A stretch of DNA of 64,000 nt from positions 124,001 to 188,000 of the forward strand of contig NZ_LEKN01000001.1 in assembly GCF_009761395.1 (NCBI RefSeq), in the 5' to 3' direction. Below are positions 9,014 through 18,706 of the stretch, in pieces. The notes beneath the pieces were generated by a model that saw nothing but the letters and a program-made list of their open reading frames with translations, had not been told where the DNA came from and made no database searches. Position 1 is the stretch's first letter; each line of letters begins with the position of its first letter. Origin of the DNA: Ursidibacter maritimus. Its GTDB lineage: Bacteria > Pseudomonadota > Gammaproteobacteria > Enterobacterales > Pasteurellaceae. Position numbers and translations under genes: made by a program.

Positions 9014-9852
9014 TATTTCCATCCTTTTGTCTTGCAGATAAGATCGTAAGCCGCCTGAATTTGTTGTGCTTTTTCTTTTGCCACTTCCATCATTTCTGGA
9101 GGAAGACCTTTAGCAACTAATTTATCTGGATGATGTTCATTCATCAATTTACGATAAGCTCTCTTCACTGTATTTTGTTCATCTGATGCAGCTACACCTA
9201 ATACTTTATAAGCATCTTCTAAAGTTGGTCCATTGCTACTCTGTGATTGCTGATAATGACCTTGTTGATAGGCTCTTTGTTGATAATAACCTGAACGGAA
9301 TTGCTGTGCAGCAGCCACCATTGCGAGCATTTGCTCAAATTGAATACGTGACATTCCTAAAATTTCAGCAATAGTAAATAAAATTTTCTGCTCTTTTTGA
9401 TCTAAAGAACCATCTTGTAAGGCTGCTTGCATCTGAACTTCAACAAAAAAACGCAATAAATCATTACGTTGTCCGCAAGCCTCCCTAAATTCTTGAATGA
9501 CCTTACGCAAAGGAAACTCAGTATCTTTGCCTAATGTGAAGGCTTTCTGAGCTAATTGCTGTTGATTGGCATCTAATTTCATTGATGCCATTAAATTGCG
9601 AGCTAACTGAATATCATCTTCAGTTACTCTTCCTTTTGCCTTAGAGATATGTCCTAAAACAGCAAAAGTAGTTTGCATAAATAAAGATTGACGTGTCAGC
9701 CCTTTCCCAAAAATGCTTGATGAAACAGAACCTAACTCATAGAGTTTTTTATCTCCCCAATGCCCAATAATAAGCCCTAATAGCCCACCAAAGAATCCAC
9801 CGAAAAATTTATATCCTAAAATAAAACCTAATATTTTTCCTACAAATTGCAT
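9013..9852 (-). CDS. djlA: Membrane-anchored co-chaperone DjlA
   Basis: This 279-aa protein has the DjlA layout: an N-terminal glycine-rich transmembrane segment (ILGYKFFGGFFGGLLGLIIG), a TerB-like helical middle domain (about 60-170), a Gln/Tyr-rich linker (QQRAYQQGHYQQSQ) and a C-terminal J domain with the HPD motif (EHHPDKL). DjlA stimulates the ATPase of DnaK at the inner membrane. The start at 9852 gives MQFVGK, like the E. coli protein, and follows GGGAG by 7 nt; the TTG 12 nt further upstream is not needed. Confidence 0.93.
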   Translation of the reverse strand: MQFVGKILGFILGYKFFGGFFGGLLGLIIGHWGDKKLYELGSVSSSIFGKGLTRQSLFMQTTFAVLGHISKAKGRVTEDDIQLARNLMASMKLDANQQQLAQKAFTLGKDTEFPLRKVIQEFREACGQRNDLLRFFVEVQMQAALQDGSLDQKEQKILFTIAEILGMSRIQFEQMLAMVAAAQQFRSGYYQQRAYQQGHYQQSQSSNGPTLEDAYKVLGVAASDEQNTVKRAYRKLMNEHHPDKLVAKGLPPEMMEVAKEKAQQIQAAYDLICKTKGWK

Positions 9853-9909
9853 TTTATCTCCCAACTACAAGTAATAGTGTTGGCTATTTTAACGGAAAAA
9901 ACTTAAAAA

Positions 9910-9946
9910 ATACTTAAAAAATAAAGCCCCGAAAAATCGGGGCTTT
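9910..9946 (-). terminator. Terminator of the tol-pal operon
   Basis: A 9-bp stem (9923-9931 with 9938-9946, AAAGCCCCG/CGGGGCTTT) with a 6-nt loop is followed on the minus strand by an almost unbroken T run. It closes the leftward tol-pal unit directly after pal. Confidence 0.88.
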
Positions 9947-9969
9947 AGTGCTAACAATTAAAGTAAAAA

Positions 9970-10431
9970 TTAGTACTCTAACACTGCACGACGGTTTTTC
10001 TGATAGTCAGCTTCAGAGTGACCTAATACTGCTGGTTTCTCTTCACCGTAAGAAACTGTTGCTACATTAGAAGCACCTTTAGATGCTAAGTAGTTTTGTA
10101 CTGCATCTGCACGACGTTGACCTAATGCGATGTTGTACTCTGGTGTACCACGTTCATCAGCATGACCCGCAACAGTTACTTTACCTTGTGAAGATGTTAA
10201 GTATGCTGCATGAGCATCTAATAACTGTTGATATTCGCCTTCAACAGTATAACGGTCAAAACCGAAATACACAGTGTTATAACGAGTTTGTAAATCTTGT
10301 ACTGATAAGCCACCAAATGTTTGGCCATTTACACCTGCGTTCGCACTTGCTGCTTTGTCATCTGAGCTGCTACAAGCCGCTAAAACGAAAGCTGGTGCCG
10401 CAATCATTAATACTTTAGCTAGTTTTTTCAT
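9970..10431 (-). CDS. pal: Peptidoglycan-associated lipoprotein Pal
   Basis: A 153-aa outer-membrane lipoprotein with lipobox VLAAC (lipidated Cys20), a short Ser-rich linker and an OmpA-like peptidoglycan-binding domain with [32 protein letters not shown] and GEEKPA. Pal links the outer membrane to peptidoglycan and works with TolA and TolB in outer-membrane constriction. The frame is open further upstream, but the ATG at 10431 gives a proper lipoprotein signal and follows GGAG. It lies 17 bp after tolB and ends the operon. Confidence 0.97.
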   Translation of the reverse strand: MKKLAKVLMIAAPAFVLAACSSSDDKAASANAGVNGQTFGGLSVQDLQTRYNTVYFGFDRYTVEGEYQQLLDAHAAYLTSSQGKVTVAGHADERGTPEYNIALGQRRADAVQNYLASKGASNVATVSYGEEKPAVLGHSEADYQKNRRAVLEY

Positions 10432-10448
10432 TTTTTTCTCCAAAAGAA

Positions 10449-11735
10449 TTATTGTTTTGTCAAATACGGTGACCAAGCAGGGAACTTATATTGTCCACCT
10501 GCTCCTGGCAAGTTAGCTTTAAAACGGCCATCTGCGGACACCAATTGTAGCACTTTGCTCACACCTTTGGTAGAGCTATAAATAACCATTGTTCCATTTG
10601 GTGAAATACTTGGACTTTCGTCTAAAAACGTAGAACTCAATACTTCTGTGCTACCTGAAGTCAAATCCCGTTTTACTATTTTATCACTCGAAACCATGAT
10701 TAAATTCTTGCCATCTGCTGAAATTTTACCACTACCGCTGCCACCAATCAAGCTAGCACCACCACCAGATGCACTCATTTGATAAACCTGTGGAGAACCA
10801 CTTCTATCAGAAGTAAATAAAATTGAACCGCCATCAGGAGACCAGCTAGGCTCAGTGTTATTACCTGCTCCGCTTGTTAATTGCTTTGGTGAACCACCAC
10901 TTGCGCTAGTAACATAAATATTTAGTTGTCCATCTTGGTTGGACGCAAAAGCGACTCTTGAACCATCTGGTGAAAATGCTGGCGCACCATTATGCCCTTT
11001 CAGTGATCCGACCACTTTACGTCCACCCGAACGTAAATCGTGAACAACTACTTGTGATTTTTTATTTTCAAAAGTTACATAAGCTAATTTTGAACCTTCT
11101 GGCGACCACTCAGGCGACATCAAAGGCTCTTTACTACTTACAACCGTAAAAGCATTAAATCCGTCATAATCTGAAACACGTAATTCATACGAAGATACTC
11201 CACGCTGAACAACATAAGCAATTTTTGTTCTAAATGCACCACGAATTTGAGTTAATTTCTCAAAAACCTGATCACTTACAGTGTGAGCACCTAAACGAAT
11301 TTGTGCCGCAGGTACATTAAAGGAACCTTGTGCAATCACATTTCCTGCAGCACCTGAAGTACCTAATACATCTATTAATTGATAAGCAACATTATAGCCA
11401 CCGCCAGATGCAGACACCTGACCAACAACAACATTATCAGCCCCTAAAACTGACCATTGGTCAGGCACAATTTCAGTAGCAGATCCTGGTTGAGATGGTA
11501 GCCTTTCTCTCGGAATTGGAGAAAATTTACCACTATTGCGTAAATCATCAGAAATAATTTGAGCAACATCTGCTGGCACCGCACCATTTGCTTTAAATGG
11601 TACGACAATAATCGGCTGTGCTGTACTTACACCTTGGTCAATAGAAATTCTGACATCAGATTCTGCTTTTAACAAACCTGATACTAATAAACCCATTGCC
11701 ATTATTGTACTCGTAAAACGAGAAACTAATTTCAT
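10449..11735 (-). CDS. tolB: Tol-Pal system protein TolB
   Basis: This 428-aa periplasmic protein has a cleavable signal peptide of about 24 residues, an N-terminal alpha/beta domain and a C-terminal six-bladed beta-propeller with repeated motifs of the type [29 protein letters not shown] and [14 protein letters not shown]. TolB binds Pal and the TolA C-terminus. It follows tolA by about 23 bp and precedes pal. Confidence 0.97.
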   Translation of the reverse strand: MKLVSRFTSTIMAMGLLVSGLLKAESDVRISIDQGVSTAQPIIVVPFKANGAVPADVAQIISDDLRNSGKFSPIPRERLPSQPGSATEIVPDQWSVLGADNVVVGQVSASGGGYNVAYQLIDVLGTSGAAGNVIAQGSFNVPAAQIRLGAHTVSDQVFEKLTQIRGAFRTKIAYVVQRGVSSYELRVSDYDGFNAFTVVSSKEPLMSPEWSPEGSKLAYVTFENKKSQVVVHDLRSGGRKVVGSLKGHNGAPAFSPDGSRVAFASNQDGQLNIYVTSASGGSPKQLTSGAGNNTEPSWSPDGGSILFTSDRSGSPQVYQMSASGGGASLIGGSGSGKISADGKNLIMVSSDKIVKRDLTSGSTEVLSSTFLDESPSISPNGTMVIYSSTKGVSKVLQLVSADGRFKANLPGAGGQYKFPAWSPYLTKQ

Positions 11736-11758
11736 TTTGAACCTCTCGGGTTAGATTG

Positions 11759-13069
11759 TTATTTAACTTTTAAACTAAAATCAAGCGTTGGTGATTTATA
11801 TTGCTGATAAACTTGATCAGATGGTGCAGGTGGTACTTTTCTTGTTGCGACAATTGCACTTACGGCAGCATCACATACAGCTTTATCGCCTCCTACAACC
11901 TGATAATTTCTGATAGTACCATCTCGCTCTAAGAAAATTTTCACATCACATTGTTTTCCAGCAAAACTTGGATCAACGCGATAACGTGATTCAATCAATT
12001 TCTTAATTCTTTGCCCGTAGGCACTACCATCAACATTCGCTCCTTGACCTAAACCACTCGTTCCACCACTACCTTGGCTTCCAGAGCTATTTTTATTCCC
12101 GCCTTTACTTGTACCACCACCAATATCACCATTATTTAAGAAATCATCTAGGGCTTTATTATTTTTGGCTTTTTCGGCCTTTGCGGCAGCTTCGGCTTTC
12201 GCTTTAGCCTCTTTTTCTGCTTTGGCTTTAGCTTCTTTTTCTGCCTTAGCTTTAGCTTCTTTCTCAGCTTTTTCTTTCGCCTCTTTTTCTGCTTTCGCTT
12301 TAGCATCTCTTTCAGCTTTTTCTTTTGCCTCTTTTTCTGCTTTCGCTTTAGCATCTCTTTCAGCTTTTTCTTTTGCCTCTTTTTCTGCTTTAGCTTTAGC
12401 CTCTCTCTCAACTTTTTCTTTTGCTTCTTTTTCTGCTTTAGCTTTAGCCTCTGCTTTCTTCTGTTCTTCTAATACTTTCTGTTTTTCAGCTTCTTTAGCT
12501 TTTCTATCTTCTTCAGCTTGCTTAGCCGCTGCTTCCAGTTTTTTAGCTTCTGCTTCAGCTTTTAGTCTAGCTGCTTCAGCTACTTTTTTACGAGTAGCCT
12601 CTTCTTCCTGAAGTTTTCTTTGTTGTTCTTGTTTGACTAACTCTTGCTGACGCTGTTGCTCTTGACGTTTTTGTTCTTCCTGAAGTTTTTGCTCTTGTTG
12701 CTTTTTAATTTCTTCCTGTTTCTTTTGTAAAGCGATTGCTTGCTCTTTTCTCTTCTCTTCTGCAACTTCCTCAGGAGTAGGTTGTACATCTTCAACAGAC
12801 TCTTGAACTTCTTCCTTCGGTTCTTCTTTTGGTTCGACTTTAGGACGATTACCTTGTTTATTTTCCTTTATTCGCCCATATTCTGCCGCAACCTGCCCAG
12901 TATCTACCATCACAGCGTCAAAAGACTCAGAATCGCCCCCACTACCGCCAGCAGCAGGTTCAATCATTTTGGTAAATAATGAGCCTAACAATAACAATCC
13001 TATCAATACAAGATGTAGTAGGATTGAAATAATTACGGCTAACTCTAGTCTATCGTTTCTAGATTTCAC
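11759..13069 (-). CDS. tolA: Cell envelope integrity protein TolA
   Basis: A 436-aa protein anchored in the inner membrane by one helix (about 10-34). A very long Lys/Glu/Ala helix (about 90-310) spans the periplasm, and a C-terminal domain (about 345-436) binds TolB and Pal; two Cys residues (GKQCDV and AVCDAA) probably form its disulfide. The helix contains near-perfect 16-residue repeats encoded by 48-bp DNA repeats, so its length may vary between strains. TolA is energised by TolQ and TolR. Confidence 0.96.
   Translation of the reverse strand: MKSRNDRLELAVIISILLHLVLIGLLLLGSLFTKMIEPAAGGSGGDSESFDAVMVDTGQVAAEYGRIKENKQGNRPKVEPKEEPKEEVQESVEDVQPTPEEVAEEKRKEQAIALQKKQEEIKKQQEQKLQEEQKRQEQQRQQELVKQEQQRKLQEEEATRKKVAEAARLKAEAEAKKLEAAAKQAEEDRKAKEAEKQKVLEEQKKAEAKAKAEKEAKEKVEREAKAKAEKEAKEKAERDAKAKAEKEAKEKAERDAKAKAEKEAKEKAEKEAKAKAEKEAKAKAEKEAKAKAEAAAKAEKAKNNKALDDFLNNGDIGGGTSKGGNKNSSGSQGSGGTSGLGQGANVDGSAYGQRIKKLIESRYRVDPSFAGKQCDVKIFLERDGTIRNYQVVGGDKAVCDAAVSAIVATRKVPPAPSDQVYQQYKSPTLDFSLKVK
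12279..12422. repeat. 48-bp tandem repeats inside tolA
   Basis: Three adjacent 48-bp units start at 12279, 12327 and 12375; the first two are almost identical and the third diverges towards its end. Each encodes 16 residues of the Lys/Glu/Ala periplasmic helix of TolA. More degenerate copies extend the array on both sides (about 12180-12440). Confidence 0.85.
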
Positions 13070-13085
13070 ACATTATCCTTGCTGA

Positions 13086-13526
13086 TTATTTACCTTCGGT
13101 CATTAATCCTACGGACTTAATGCCTGCATCTTTCAATAATGAAATGCCTTTCATTACTTCTTCATAAGGAACATCTTTTCCCCCTGCTACCAAAAATAAC
13201 GTGTTGTTATCTTTTTGGAATGCCTCTCCTGCATAAGCAATAATATCTTGCTCAGTCAGATTTTCTTGTCCGTTAGCCTGAATATAGTTCCCTTCAATTT
13301 TTAACTTATACAGTGCCACACCAGCAATTTCTAAAATCACTGGAGTTTTATCTTCATTAGAGACTGATTGGCTATGACGATCTTCTGGTAAATCAACTTC
13401 CACACTCTGACTAATTATTGGTGCTGTTGCCATAAAAATAAGCAACAATACTAATAATACATCTAGAAAGGGAACAATGTTAATTTCCGATTTAATGCCA
13501 TTACGTTTACCACGACGATAAGACAT
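13086..13526 (-). CDS. tolR: Tol-Pal system protein TolR
   Basis: A 146-aa ExbD/TolR family protein with one transmembrane helix (about 18-38) carrying the proton-path Asp22 in PFLDVLL, and a periplasmic domain ending in VGLMTEG. Together with TolQ it converts proton flow into TolA movement. Length and motifs are normal; it lies between tolQ and tolA. Confidence 0.96.
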   Translation of the reverse strand: MSYRRGKRNGIKSEINIVPFLDVLLVLLLIFMATAPIISQSVEVDLPEDRHSQSVSNEDKTPVILEIAGVALYKLKIEGNYIQANGQENLTEQDIIAYAGEAFQKDNNTLFLVAGGKDVPYEEVMKGISLLKDAGIKSVGLMTEGK

Positions 13527-13602
13527 ATATCCTCTTTAATTCTTTATATCAAAATACTTTCCGAACACTCTAAGCGGTCAGTTTTATACTAAAACTTGCA
13601 AT

Positions 13603-14283
13603 TTATTTTTTAGCAAATGCTTGACGGTGTAAGATAGTTGTGAATTCATCAATGAAATTCACATAATTCTGCTCAAGTTTTGAAACTTGTAAGCTTAATC
13701 TGTTATACGCCATTACCGCAGGGATTGCTGCAAATAGACCAATCGCCGTAGCAATTAACGCTTCTGCAATACCTGGGGCAACCGATTGTAATGTAGCCTG
13801 TTTCACCGCACTTAATCCCATAAATGAGTGCATAATCCCCCAAACAGTACCAAATAAACCGATATATGGACTAATTGAACCGACTGTACCTAAAAACGGA
13901 ATGTAATTTTCAACTTCTTCCAACTCACGATTTAATGCTAAGTTCATCGCTCGGCTTGACCCTTGAATAGTCGATTCTGGAGCATCAGGATTAGCCTGTT
14001 GTAAACGGTTAAATTCTTTAAAACCAACATAAAAAATTTGTTCTGCACCGCTTAAACCATCACGGCGATGTTCTAAACCTTCGTGTAAACGATGAAGATC
14101 TTCACCAGACCAAAAACGATCTTCAAATGCTAAAGAATCTTTTTTTGCTCTCGCAAGTACTTTGCTACGCTGAATAATCACAGCCCAAGATAAAATAGAA
14201 AAAGCAATTAGGATAAACATTACTACTTTTACCACAATACTTGCTTCTAAAAATAATGAAACTAAATTAAATTCAGTTGCCAT
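13603..14283 (-). CDS. tolQ: Tol-Pal system protein TolQ
   Basis: A 226-aa ExbB/MotA family protein with three membrane helices (about 15-37, 135-160 and 170-195) and the conserved [13 protein letters not shown] and [22 protein letters not shown] segments. It forms the proton-driven stator with TolR. An uptake-signal-like AAGCGGTCA lies in the 76-bp gap to tolR. Confidence 0.96.
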   Translation of the reverse strand: MATEFNLVSLFLEASIVVKVVMFILIAFSILSWAVIIQRSKVLARAKKDSLAFEDRFWSGEDLHRLHEGLEHRRDGLSGAEQIFYVGFKEFNRLQQANPDAPESTIQGSSRAMNLALNRELEEVENYIPFLGTVGSISPYIGLFGTVWGIMHSFMGLSAVKQATLQSVAPGIAEALIATAIGLFAAIPAVMAYNRLSLQVSKLEQNYVNFIDEFTTILHRQAFAKK

Positions 14284-14319
14284 TTAATCAAACTCCGAAT
14301 TTGTAAAACTTTTAACTTA

Positions 14320-14712
14320 TCAAACCGCTTGTTGCATTGCTTGATAAATTTCCTGAGGAACTGCGATAGGCTTCATTCTATTTAAGTCCACGCAAGCAAC
14401 TAACACTCTCGCTTCACTTAAACAAAGGTTATCTTTCAACAGTTTTTGTTGAAATAAAATTGACGCCTTTTTGATGTCAATAATCGTTGTTTCAACATTA
14501 AGTAAATCGTCTAAACGAGCTGGTACTTTATAATCAATCTCAATTTTCTTAACTACAAAGGCAATTCTATCTCTCAATAAATTTTCTTGTGAAAAAGATA
14601 AAGAGCGTAAAAATTCGGTTCTAGCTCGTTCAAAAAAATTTAAATACTGAGCGTGATAAACGACACCACCAGCATCAGTATTTTCATAATATATTCGAAT
14701 AGGAAAATTCAT
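14320..14712 (-). CDS. ybgC: Acyl-CoA thioesterase YbgC
   Basis: A 130-aa hotdog-fold thioesterase, first gene of the tol-pal group as in E. coli. The motif YYENTDAGGVVYHAQYLNFF carries catalytic Asp13 and the conserved His20; length matches the family. YbgC hydrolyses acyl-CoA thioesters and is associated with phospholipid synthesis and the envelope. It precedes tolQ by 36 bp. Confidence 0.94.
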   Translation of the reverse strand: MNFPIRIYYENTDAGGVVYHAQYLNFFERARTEFLRSLSFSQENLLRDRIAFVVKKIEIDYKVPARLDDLLNVETTIIDIKKASILFQQKLLKDNLCLSEARVLVACVDLNRMKPIAVPQEIYQAMQQAV

Positions 14713-14735
14713 TGAGCAATCCTATTGTGCAAATG

Positions 14736-14757
14736 AAAAACGCCCAAAAACTAGGCG
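14736..14757 (-). terminator. Weak terminator between the cyd and tol blocks
   Basis: A short stem (CGCC with GGCG) followed on the minus strand by TTTTT lies between ybgE and ybgC. It may separate cydABX-ybgE from ybgC-tol-pal, but the stem has only about 4 bp. Confidence 0.4.
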
Positions 14758-14853
14758 CAAATTTTTGCTTATTTTAGAGAGAGAAAATTTGTTGTGCAAG
14801 CTCTTTCCACTTTCGATGAGTAAAAATGTTAGAGCTTGAGTGAAATAGCCTTT

Positions 14854-15141
14854 TTAGTTTAAAGCAATGTAAAGAAGTGATGGTAAAACAATCAAATAGC
14901 CAATAATGGGTAGGAAAATAGCTTTAAAAAAGCTGGATTTGATCTCAAACCCAATTCCGTGGATCCATAAAATAGCCATTCCATAAAATACAAGAACCGC
15001 CAAATAAGGAATACGCCCCCCAAAATACATCGCAAACGTATTTGCATTTAATAAAATTGATGCAAACATTGCTGTTGCTAGGATAAAAGAAAGGGCTTTT
15101 AGCCAGCCCTTTCTTGTAATGTCATAGAATAAATCAATCAT
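14854..15141 (-). CDS. ybgE: Cyd operon protein YbgE
   Basis: A 95-aa membrane protein with three predicted helices, matching YbgE, the small protein always found after cydABX. Its role in cytochrome bd oxidase assembly or function is unclear. The start ATG shares its A with the cydX stop (TAATG), so it is translationally coupled. Confidence 0.85.
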   Translation of the reverse strand: MIDLFYDITRKGWLKALSFILATAMFASILLNANTFAMYFGGRIPYLAVLVFYGMAILWIHGIGFEIKSSFFKAIFLPIIGYLIVLPSLLYIALN

Positions 15142-15239
15142 TATTCGTCAAATTTACCTGTCTTTTCAATGCTAATCGTAACCACTGTCGCAAATAGAAT
15201 AGCAAGTAAAACACCTAATACCCAAGTTACATAAAACAT
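15141..15239 (-). CDS. cydX: Cytochrome bd-I oxidase small subunit CydX
   Basis: A 32-residue protein read from the ATG at 15239. It begins MFYVTWVLGVLLAILFAT, a single transmembrane helix, followed by a short polar tail (EKTGKFDE). CydX is needed for stable, active cytochrome bd. Length, the early Trp, and the position directly after cydB and overlapping ybgE all match the family. An SD-like GGAGAA precedes the start. Confidence 0.93.
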   Translation of the reverse strand: MFYVTWVLGVLLAILFATVVTISIEKTGKFDE

Positions 15240-15251
15240 ATTTGGTTCTCC

Positions 15252-16388
15252 TTAGTATAAACTTGCACTATTTTTCTCAATGAATTTAACATCAAGACGT
15301 CCGTACATTTTAATGTAGCTCCAGATTGTGTAAGCTAAAACAATCGGAACGAAAATACACGCAACGATAAACATAATATTTAATGTATTATGGCTCGCTG
15401 TTGCATCCCACATTGTTAAACTCATTTCTGGGTGAGAAATTGATGGCATAACAAATGGGAACATTGAAACGCCCGCAGTTAAGATAATTCCAGCTAACAT
15501 AATTGATGATGCAAAGAATGCTAAACCAGAATTATTTGCTTTAGAAGCAACAACTGTTAGTAATGCACCCACTACACCCAACGCAGGAATTACCCAAAGT
15601 ACTGGCATTTCTGCATAATTTCGGAACCAAGCACCCGCTTCCACTGCAACTGATTTAGTTGTAAATACAGACTGAGCGGTATGATCTAAAGTACTTGTTA
15701 CAACAAAACCATCTTTGAAATAAATCCATACACCAGCCAGAATGAATGCACCTAAAGTAGCTAATGCTGTTACTTGAGCTATCGTTCTTACTCGATTGCG
15801 TAATTCACCTGTGGTCTTCATTTGTAACCAAGTTGCACCTTGTGTAGTAAGCATCATTAAACTTACAACACCACATAACAATGCAAATGGATTTAATAAA
15901 CCAAAGAATGAACCCGTATATTTCACTTGATTTAACTCGTTAAATTCAAATGGAACGCCTTGTAATAAGTTACCGAATGCTACACCAAAGATAAGTGATG
16001 GAACGAATCCGCCAACAAATAATCCCCAGTCCCAAGCATTACGCCATTTAGCATCATCAATTTTTGCACGATATTCAAAACCTACTGGTCTGAAGAATAA
16101 TGCGGCTAACACAAGGATCATTGCTAAGTAGAACCCTGAGAATGATGTTGCATAAACAGTTGGCCATGCAGCGAAGATCGCACCACCCGCTGTTAATAAC
16201 CAAACTTGGTTACCATCCCAGTGTGGAGCAATTGAATTGATCATTACTCGGCGTTCTACATTACTTTTTCCAGCAACAGGTAATAAGGTTAATACCCCCA
16301 TATCGAAGCCATCAGTAATCGCAAAACCAATCAACAGAACACCGATTAAAATCCACCAAATAAATCGTAGAACTTCATAATCTAACAT
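15252..16388 (-). CDS. cydB: Cytochrome bd ubiquinol oxidase subunit II
   Basis: A 378-aa polytopic membrane protein with the CydB pattern: FIWWILIGVLLIGFAITDGFD at the N-terminus (Asp and Gly of the FDMG motif conserved), PHWDGNQVWL near residue 55 and RPVGFEYR around 100. With CydA it forms the high-affinity quinol oxidase that reduces O2 at low oxygen. It follows cydA after 11 bp. Confidence 0.97.
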   Translation of the reverse strand: MLDYEVLRFIWWILIGVLLIGFAITDGFDMGVLTLLPVAGKSNVERRVMINSIAPHWDGNQVWLLTAGGAIFAAWPTVYATSFSGFYLAMILVLAALFFRPVGFEYRAKIDDAKWRNAWDWGLFVGGFVPSLIFGVAFGNLLQGVPFEFNELNQVKYTGSFFGLLNPFALLCGVVSLMMLTTQGATWLQMKTTGELRNRVRTIAQVTALATLGAFILAGVWIYFKDGFVVTSTLDHTAQSVFTTKSVAVEAGAWFRNYAEMPVLWVIPALGVVGALLTVVASKANNSGLAFFASSIMLAGIILTAGVSMFPFVMPSISHPEMSLTMWDATASHNTLNIMFIVACIFVPIVLAYTIWSYIKMYGRLDVKFIEKNSASLY

Positions 16389-16399
16389 ATCTTAATCTC

Positions 16400-17953
16400 C
16401 TACTTGTTAGTAGATTGTTCGAAATAATAACGACCTGTCTTTAATGAACTTGGTCCCAAACGACCATATTTGAACATTAAATACATCTCTACTACAAGGA
16501 ATAGTGAGTATAAACCACAGATTAAACCGATTGAGATCCATAAATCTGTCGTAGTTAATGCTGAATTCGCAACACCTGTTGGTAATACTTCGTAAATTGC
16601 CCAAGGCTGACGACCATATTCAGCTAAAAACCAACCACTCTCAATTGCAATCCATGGTAATGGTAATCCCCATAATAATGCTTTAAGTAAGATTGGTTTT
16701 GTTCCTACCGTGCCACGAACGTTCTGTACGAATGCTGCAATAATAAGAAGTAGCATTAAACCACCAGCAGCCATCATAATACGGAAAGACCAGAATGTTG
16801 GACCAACATTAGGAATTGTATCTGCAGCAGCTTGCTTGATTTGTTCTTCAGTTGCATCAACCACTTTATCAGTATAAGGTTTTAATAATAAACCAAAGCC
16901 TAAATCAGGTTGAACAGCTTTAAACGCTTCTTTTTCTTCTGCTGTATAGTTACCTGAACGCAATTTTTCTAATAACGCATAAGCAACCATACCATTACGA
17001 ACACGCTGTTCATTACGAGCTTTTAAATCTTTTAAACCTGTAATTTCAGTGTCTAAAGAACGAGTTGCAATAATACCTGCTGCATAAGGGATAGAAAGTG
17101 AAAATTCATTTTTCATCTCCGCAGTATTTGGTAATACAACCACATTCCAAGGTGCTGGTGCTGGGTGAGTTTCAAATTCACCTTCCATCGCAGCTAATTT
17201 TACTGGTTGTGCTTTACCAATTTCATAGCCAGATTCATCCCCCATTACTAACACTGCAACGATAGAAATTAAACCAAAACTAGCTCCCACAGAGAATGAA
17301 CGGCGTGCAAAACCTAAATCACGACCTTTTAAAATATAGTAAGCACTAATGCCTAATACAAAAATAGCACCGCACACATAACCAGCTGAAACGGTATGTA
17401 AGAACTTAGATTGAGTTACTGGGTTAAGTAATAACTCAGAGAAACTTACCATCTCCATACGCATTGTTTCAAAGTTAAATTCTGAACCTACTGGGTTTTG
17501 CATCCAACCGTTTGCAACTAAAATCCACAATGCAGAGAAGTTAGAACCAAATGCAACAGCATAAGTTGCGATTAAATGTTTACCTTTAGATAAACGATCC
17601 CAACCAAAAAAGAAAAGACCAATAAATGTAGATTCCAAGAAGAATGCCATTAAGCCTTCAATAGCTAATGGAGCACCAAAAATATCACCTACATAGTGAG
17701 AATAGTATGACCAGTTAGTACCAAATTGGAATTCCATTGTGATACCAGTTGTTACCCCTAGAGCAAAGTTAATACCAAATAATTTACCCCAGAATTTTGT
17801 CATATCTTTATACACTTCTTTGCCCGTGGTAACATAAAGTGTTTCCATCACAACAAGTACGAAAGAAAGCCCCAACGTTAAAGGTACAAATAAGAAGTGA
17901 TAGAGAGCAGTTAAAGCAAACTGCAATCGTGAGAGTTCAACAACGTCTAACAT
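16400..17953 (-). CDS. cydA: Cytochrome bd ubiquinol oxidase subunit I
   Basis: A 517-aa polytopic protein. His19 ([11 protein letters not shown]) matches the haem b595 ligand, the Q-loop is present in the middle, and [12 protein letters not shown] is conserved near residue 440. CydA binds all haems and oxidises quinol. It is the first gene of the cyd block; an FNR box and ArcA-like repeats lie about 190-240 bp upstream, which fits low-oxygen control. Confidence 0.97.
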   Translation of the reverse strand: MLDVVELSRLQFALTALYHFLFVPLTLGLSFVLVVMETLYVTTGKEVYKDMTKFWGKLFGINFALGVTTGITMEFQFGTNWSYYSHYVGDIFGAPLAIEGLMAFFLESTFIGLFFFGWDRLSKGKHLIATYAVAFGSNFSALWILVANGWMQNPVGSEFNFETMRMEMVSFSELLLNPVTQSKFLHTVSAGYVCGAIFVLGISAYYILKGRDLGFARRSFSVGASFGLISIVAVLVMGDESGYEIGKAQPVKLAAMEGEFETHPAPAPWNVVVLPNTAEMKNEFSLSIPYAAGIIATRSLDTEITGLKDLKARNEQRVRNGMVAYALLEKLRSGNYTAEEKEAFKAVQPDLGFGLLLKPYTDKVVDATEEQIKQAAADTIPNVGPTFWSFRIMMAAGGLMLLLIIAAFVQNVRGTVGTKPILLKALLWGLPLPWIAIESGWFLAEYGRQPWAIYEVLPTGVANSALTTTDLWISIGLICGLYSLFLVVEMYLMFKYGRLGPSSLKTGRYYFEQSTNK

Positions 17954-18145
17954 CTCAAACCTCTTTGTCTATATGAATCTGAATTATTGACTACAAAATA
18001 CAAGTAATCACCCATAAAAATTGACCTGAATAAAAAACAGCTTAAAACCTATTTTTATCTAGATTGTCAGCGCTACATTCTACTCGTAAACATTGGAATT
18101 AAAAATAGCAAAACCATTACATAATTCACATTTTTGGCTTAAAAT

Positions 18146-18181
18146 TTAACTTTTATTAACCTTTATTTAATCTTTATTGAT
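18146..18181. promoter_or_regulatory. ArcA-like direct repeats
   Basis: TTAAC, TTAAC, TTAAT and TTGAT start at 18146, 18156, 18167 and 18177, that is every 10-11 bp on one helix face. ArcA binds such spaced direct repeats (GTTAA type), and ArcA control of cyd is known in gammaproteobacteria. The assignment is by pattern only. Confidence 0.5.
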
Positions 18182-18190
18182 ATAAATCAA
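18177..18190. promoter_or_regulatory. FNR box
   Basis: TTGATATAAATCAA is a perfect TTGAT-N4-ATCAA palindrome, the consensus FNR site. It lies 224 bp upstream of cydA and 126 bp upstream of the divergent small gene, so either could be the target. Confidence 0.75.
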
Positions 18191-18315
18191 TCTACGAATT
18201 TCCCGTTAAAAGTCATTAGATATAGCAAAAAATTTTACAAGAAATAAAAATAAATATGTGACTAAAATGATTTTCTTTGATAGGATTCAGAAATCGTTAT
18301 CTTTAGGTATTTTGT

Positions 18316-18639
18316 ATGAAAAAAATATTAATTTTACTAAGTACAGTTATTCTCTCAGGAACAACCTTAGCATCTGAAGTAAAAACATCTTCTTTATCAA
18401 TGGCAAAAGTATCATCTAGTAATAAACTAGCTCAACAATGCCAAAAGTTATTTAATGAAGGTGATAAGTTAATTGCTGAAGCCGCTAAACAACCTGGTAC
18501 GCACACAGCCCAAGTAAAAAAATTACAAGAGAAACTTTCTTCCTCTAAACAACAAATTGTTAAAATGGATATTCCCACTCAACAAAAAAGTTGTGATAAA
18601 GGGTTAATTGCTCTCAATTCAATTAAACAACGTTATTGA
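18316..18639 (+). CDS. Small secreted protein, DUF5339-like
   Basis: A 107-aa protein with a clear signal peptide (cleavage after about residue 19, TLAS), then a helical, Lys/Gln-rich mature part containing two Cys residues (QQCQKLF and KSCDKG) that could form a disulfide. It resembles small periplasmic proteins common in Pasteurellaceae (DUF5339), but I am not certain of the family. No function is known. It stands alone and may share low-oxygen control with the divergent cydA. Confidence 0.6.
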   Translation: MKKILILLSTVILSGTTLASEVKTSSLSMAKVSSSNKLAQQCQKLFNEGDKLIAEAAKQPGTHTAQVKKLQEKLSSSKQQIVKMDIPTQQKSCDKGLIALNSIKQRY

Positions 18640-18659
18640 TATGTCTAGTATTAGCTAAA

Positions 18660-18686
18660 AGAGCCAGTAATTCGATTACTGGCTCT
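18660..18686. terminator. Bidirectional terminator
   Basis: A perfect 12-bp stem (AGAGCCAGTAAT with ATTACTGGCTCT) with a 3-nt loop lies between convergent genes, with TTTC on one side and TTTT on the other. Confidence 0.85.
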
Positions 18687-18706
18687 TTCTATTTATATCG
18701 GTAACA

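Larger units (their letters stand above)
17954..18315. other. Divergent intergenic region, cydA / small secreted protein
   Basis: This 362-bp, very AT-rich gap separates cydA (leftward) from a small secreted protein gene (rightward). It holds the FNR box and the TTAAC repeats listed separately. No ORF or RNA structure was recognised in the remainder. Confidence 0.6.

Noticed and set aside
12165-12611. 148-codon Ala/Ser/Phe-rich frame on the plus strand
   Set aside because: It is the mirror of the Lys/Glu/Ala repeats of tolA and has no ribosome-binding site or family resemblance.
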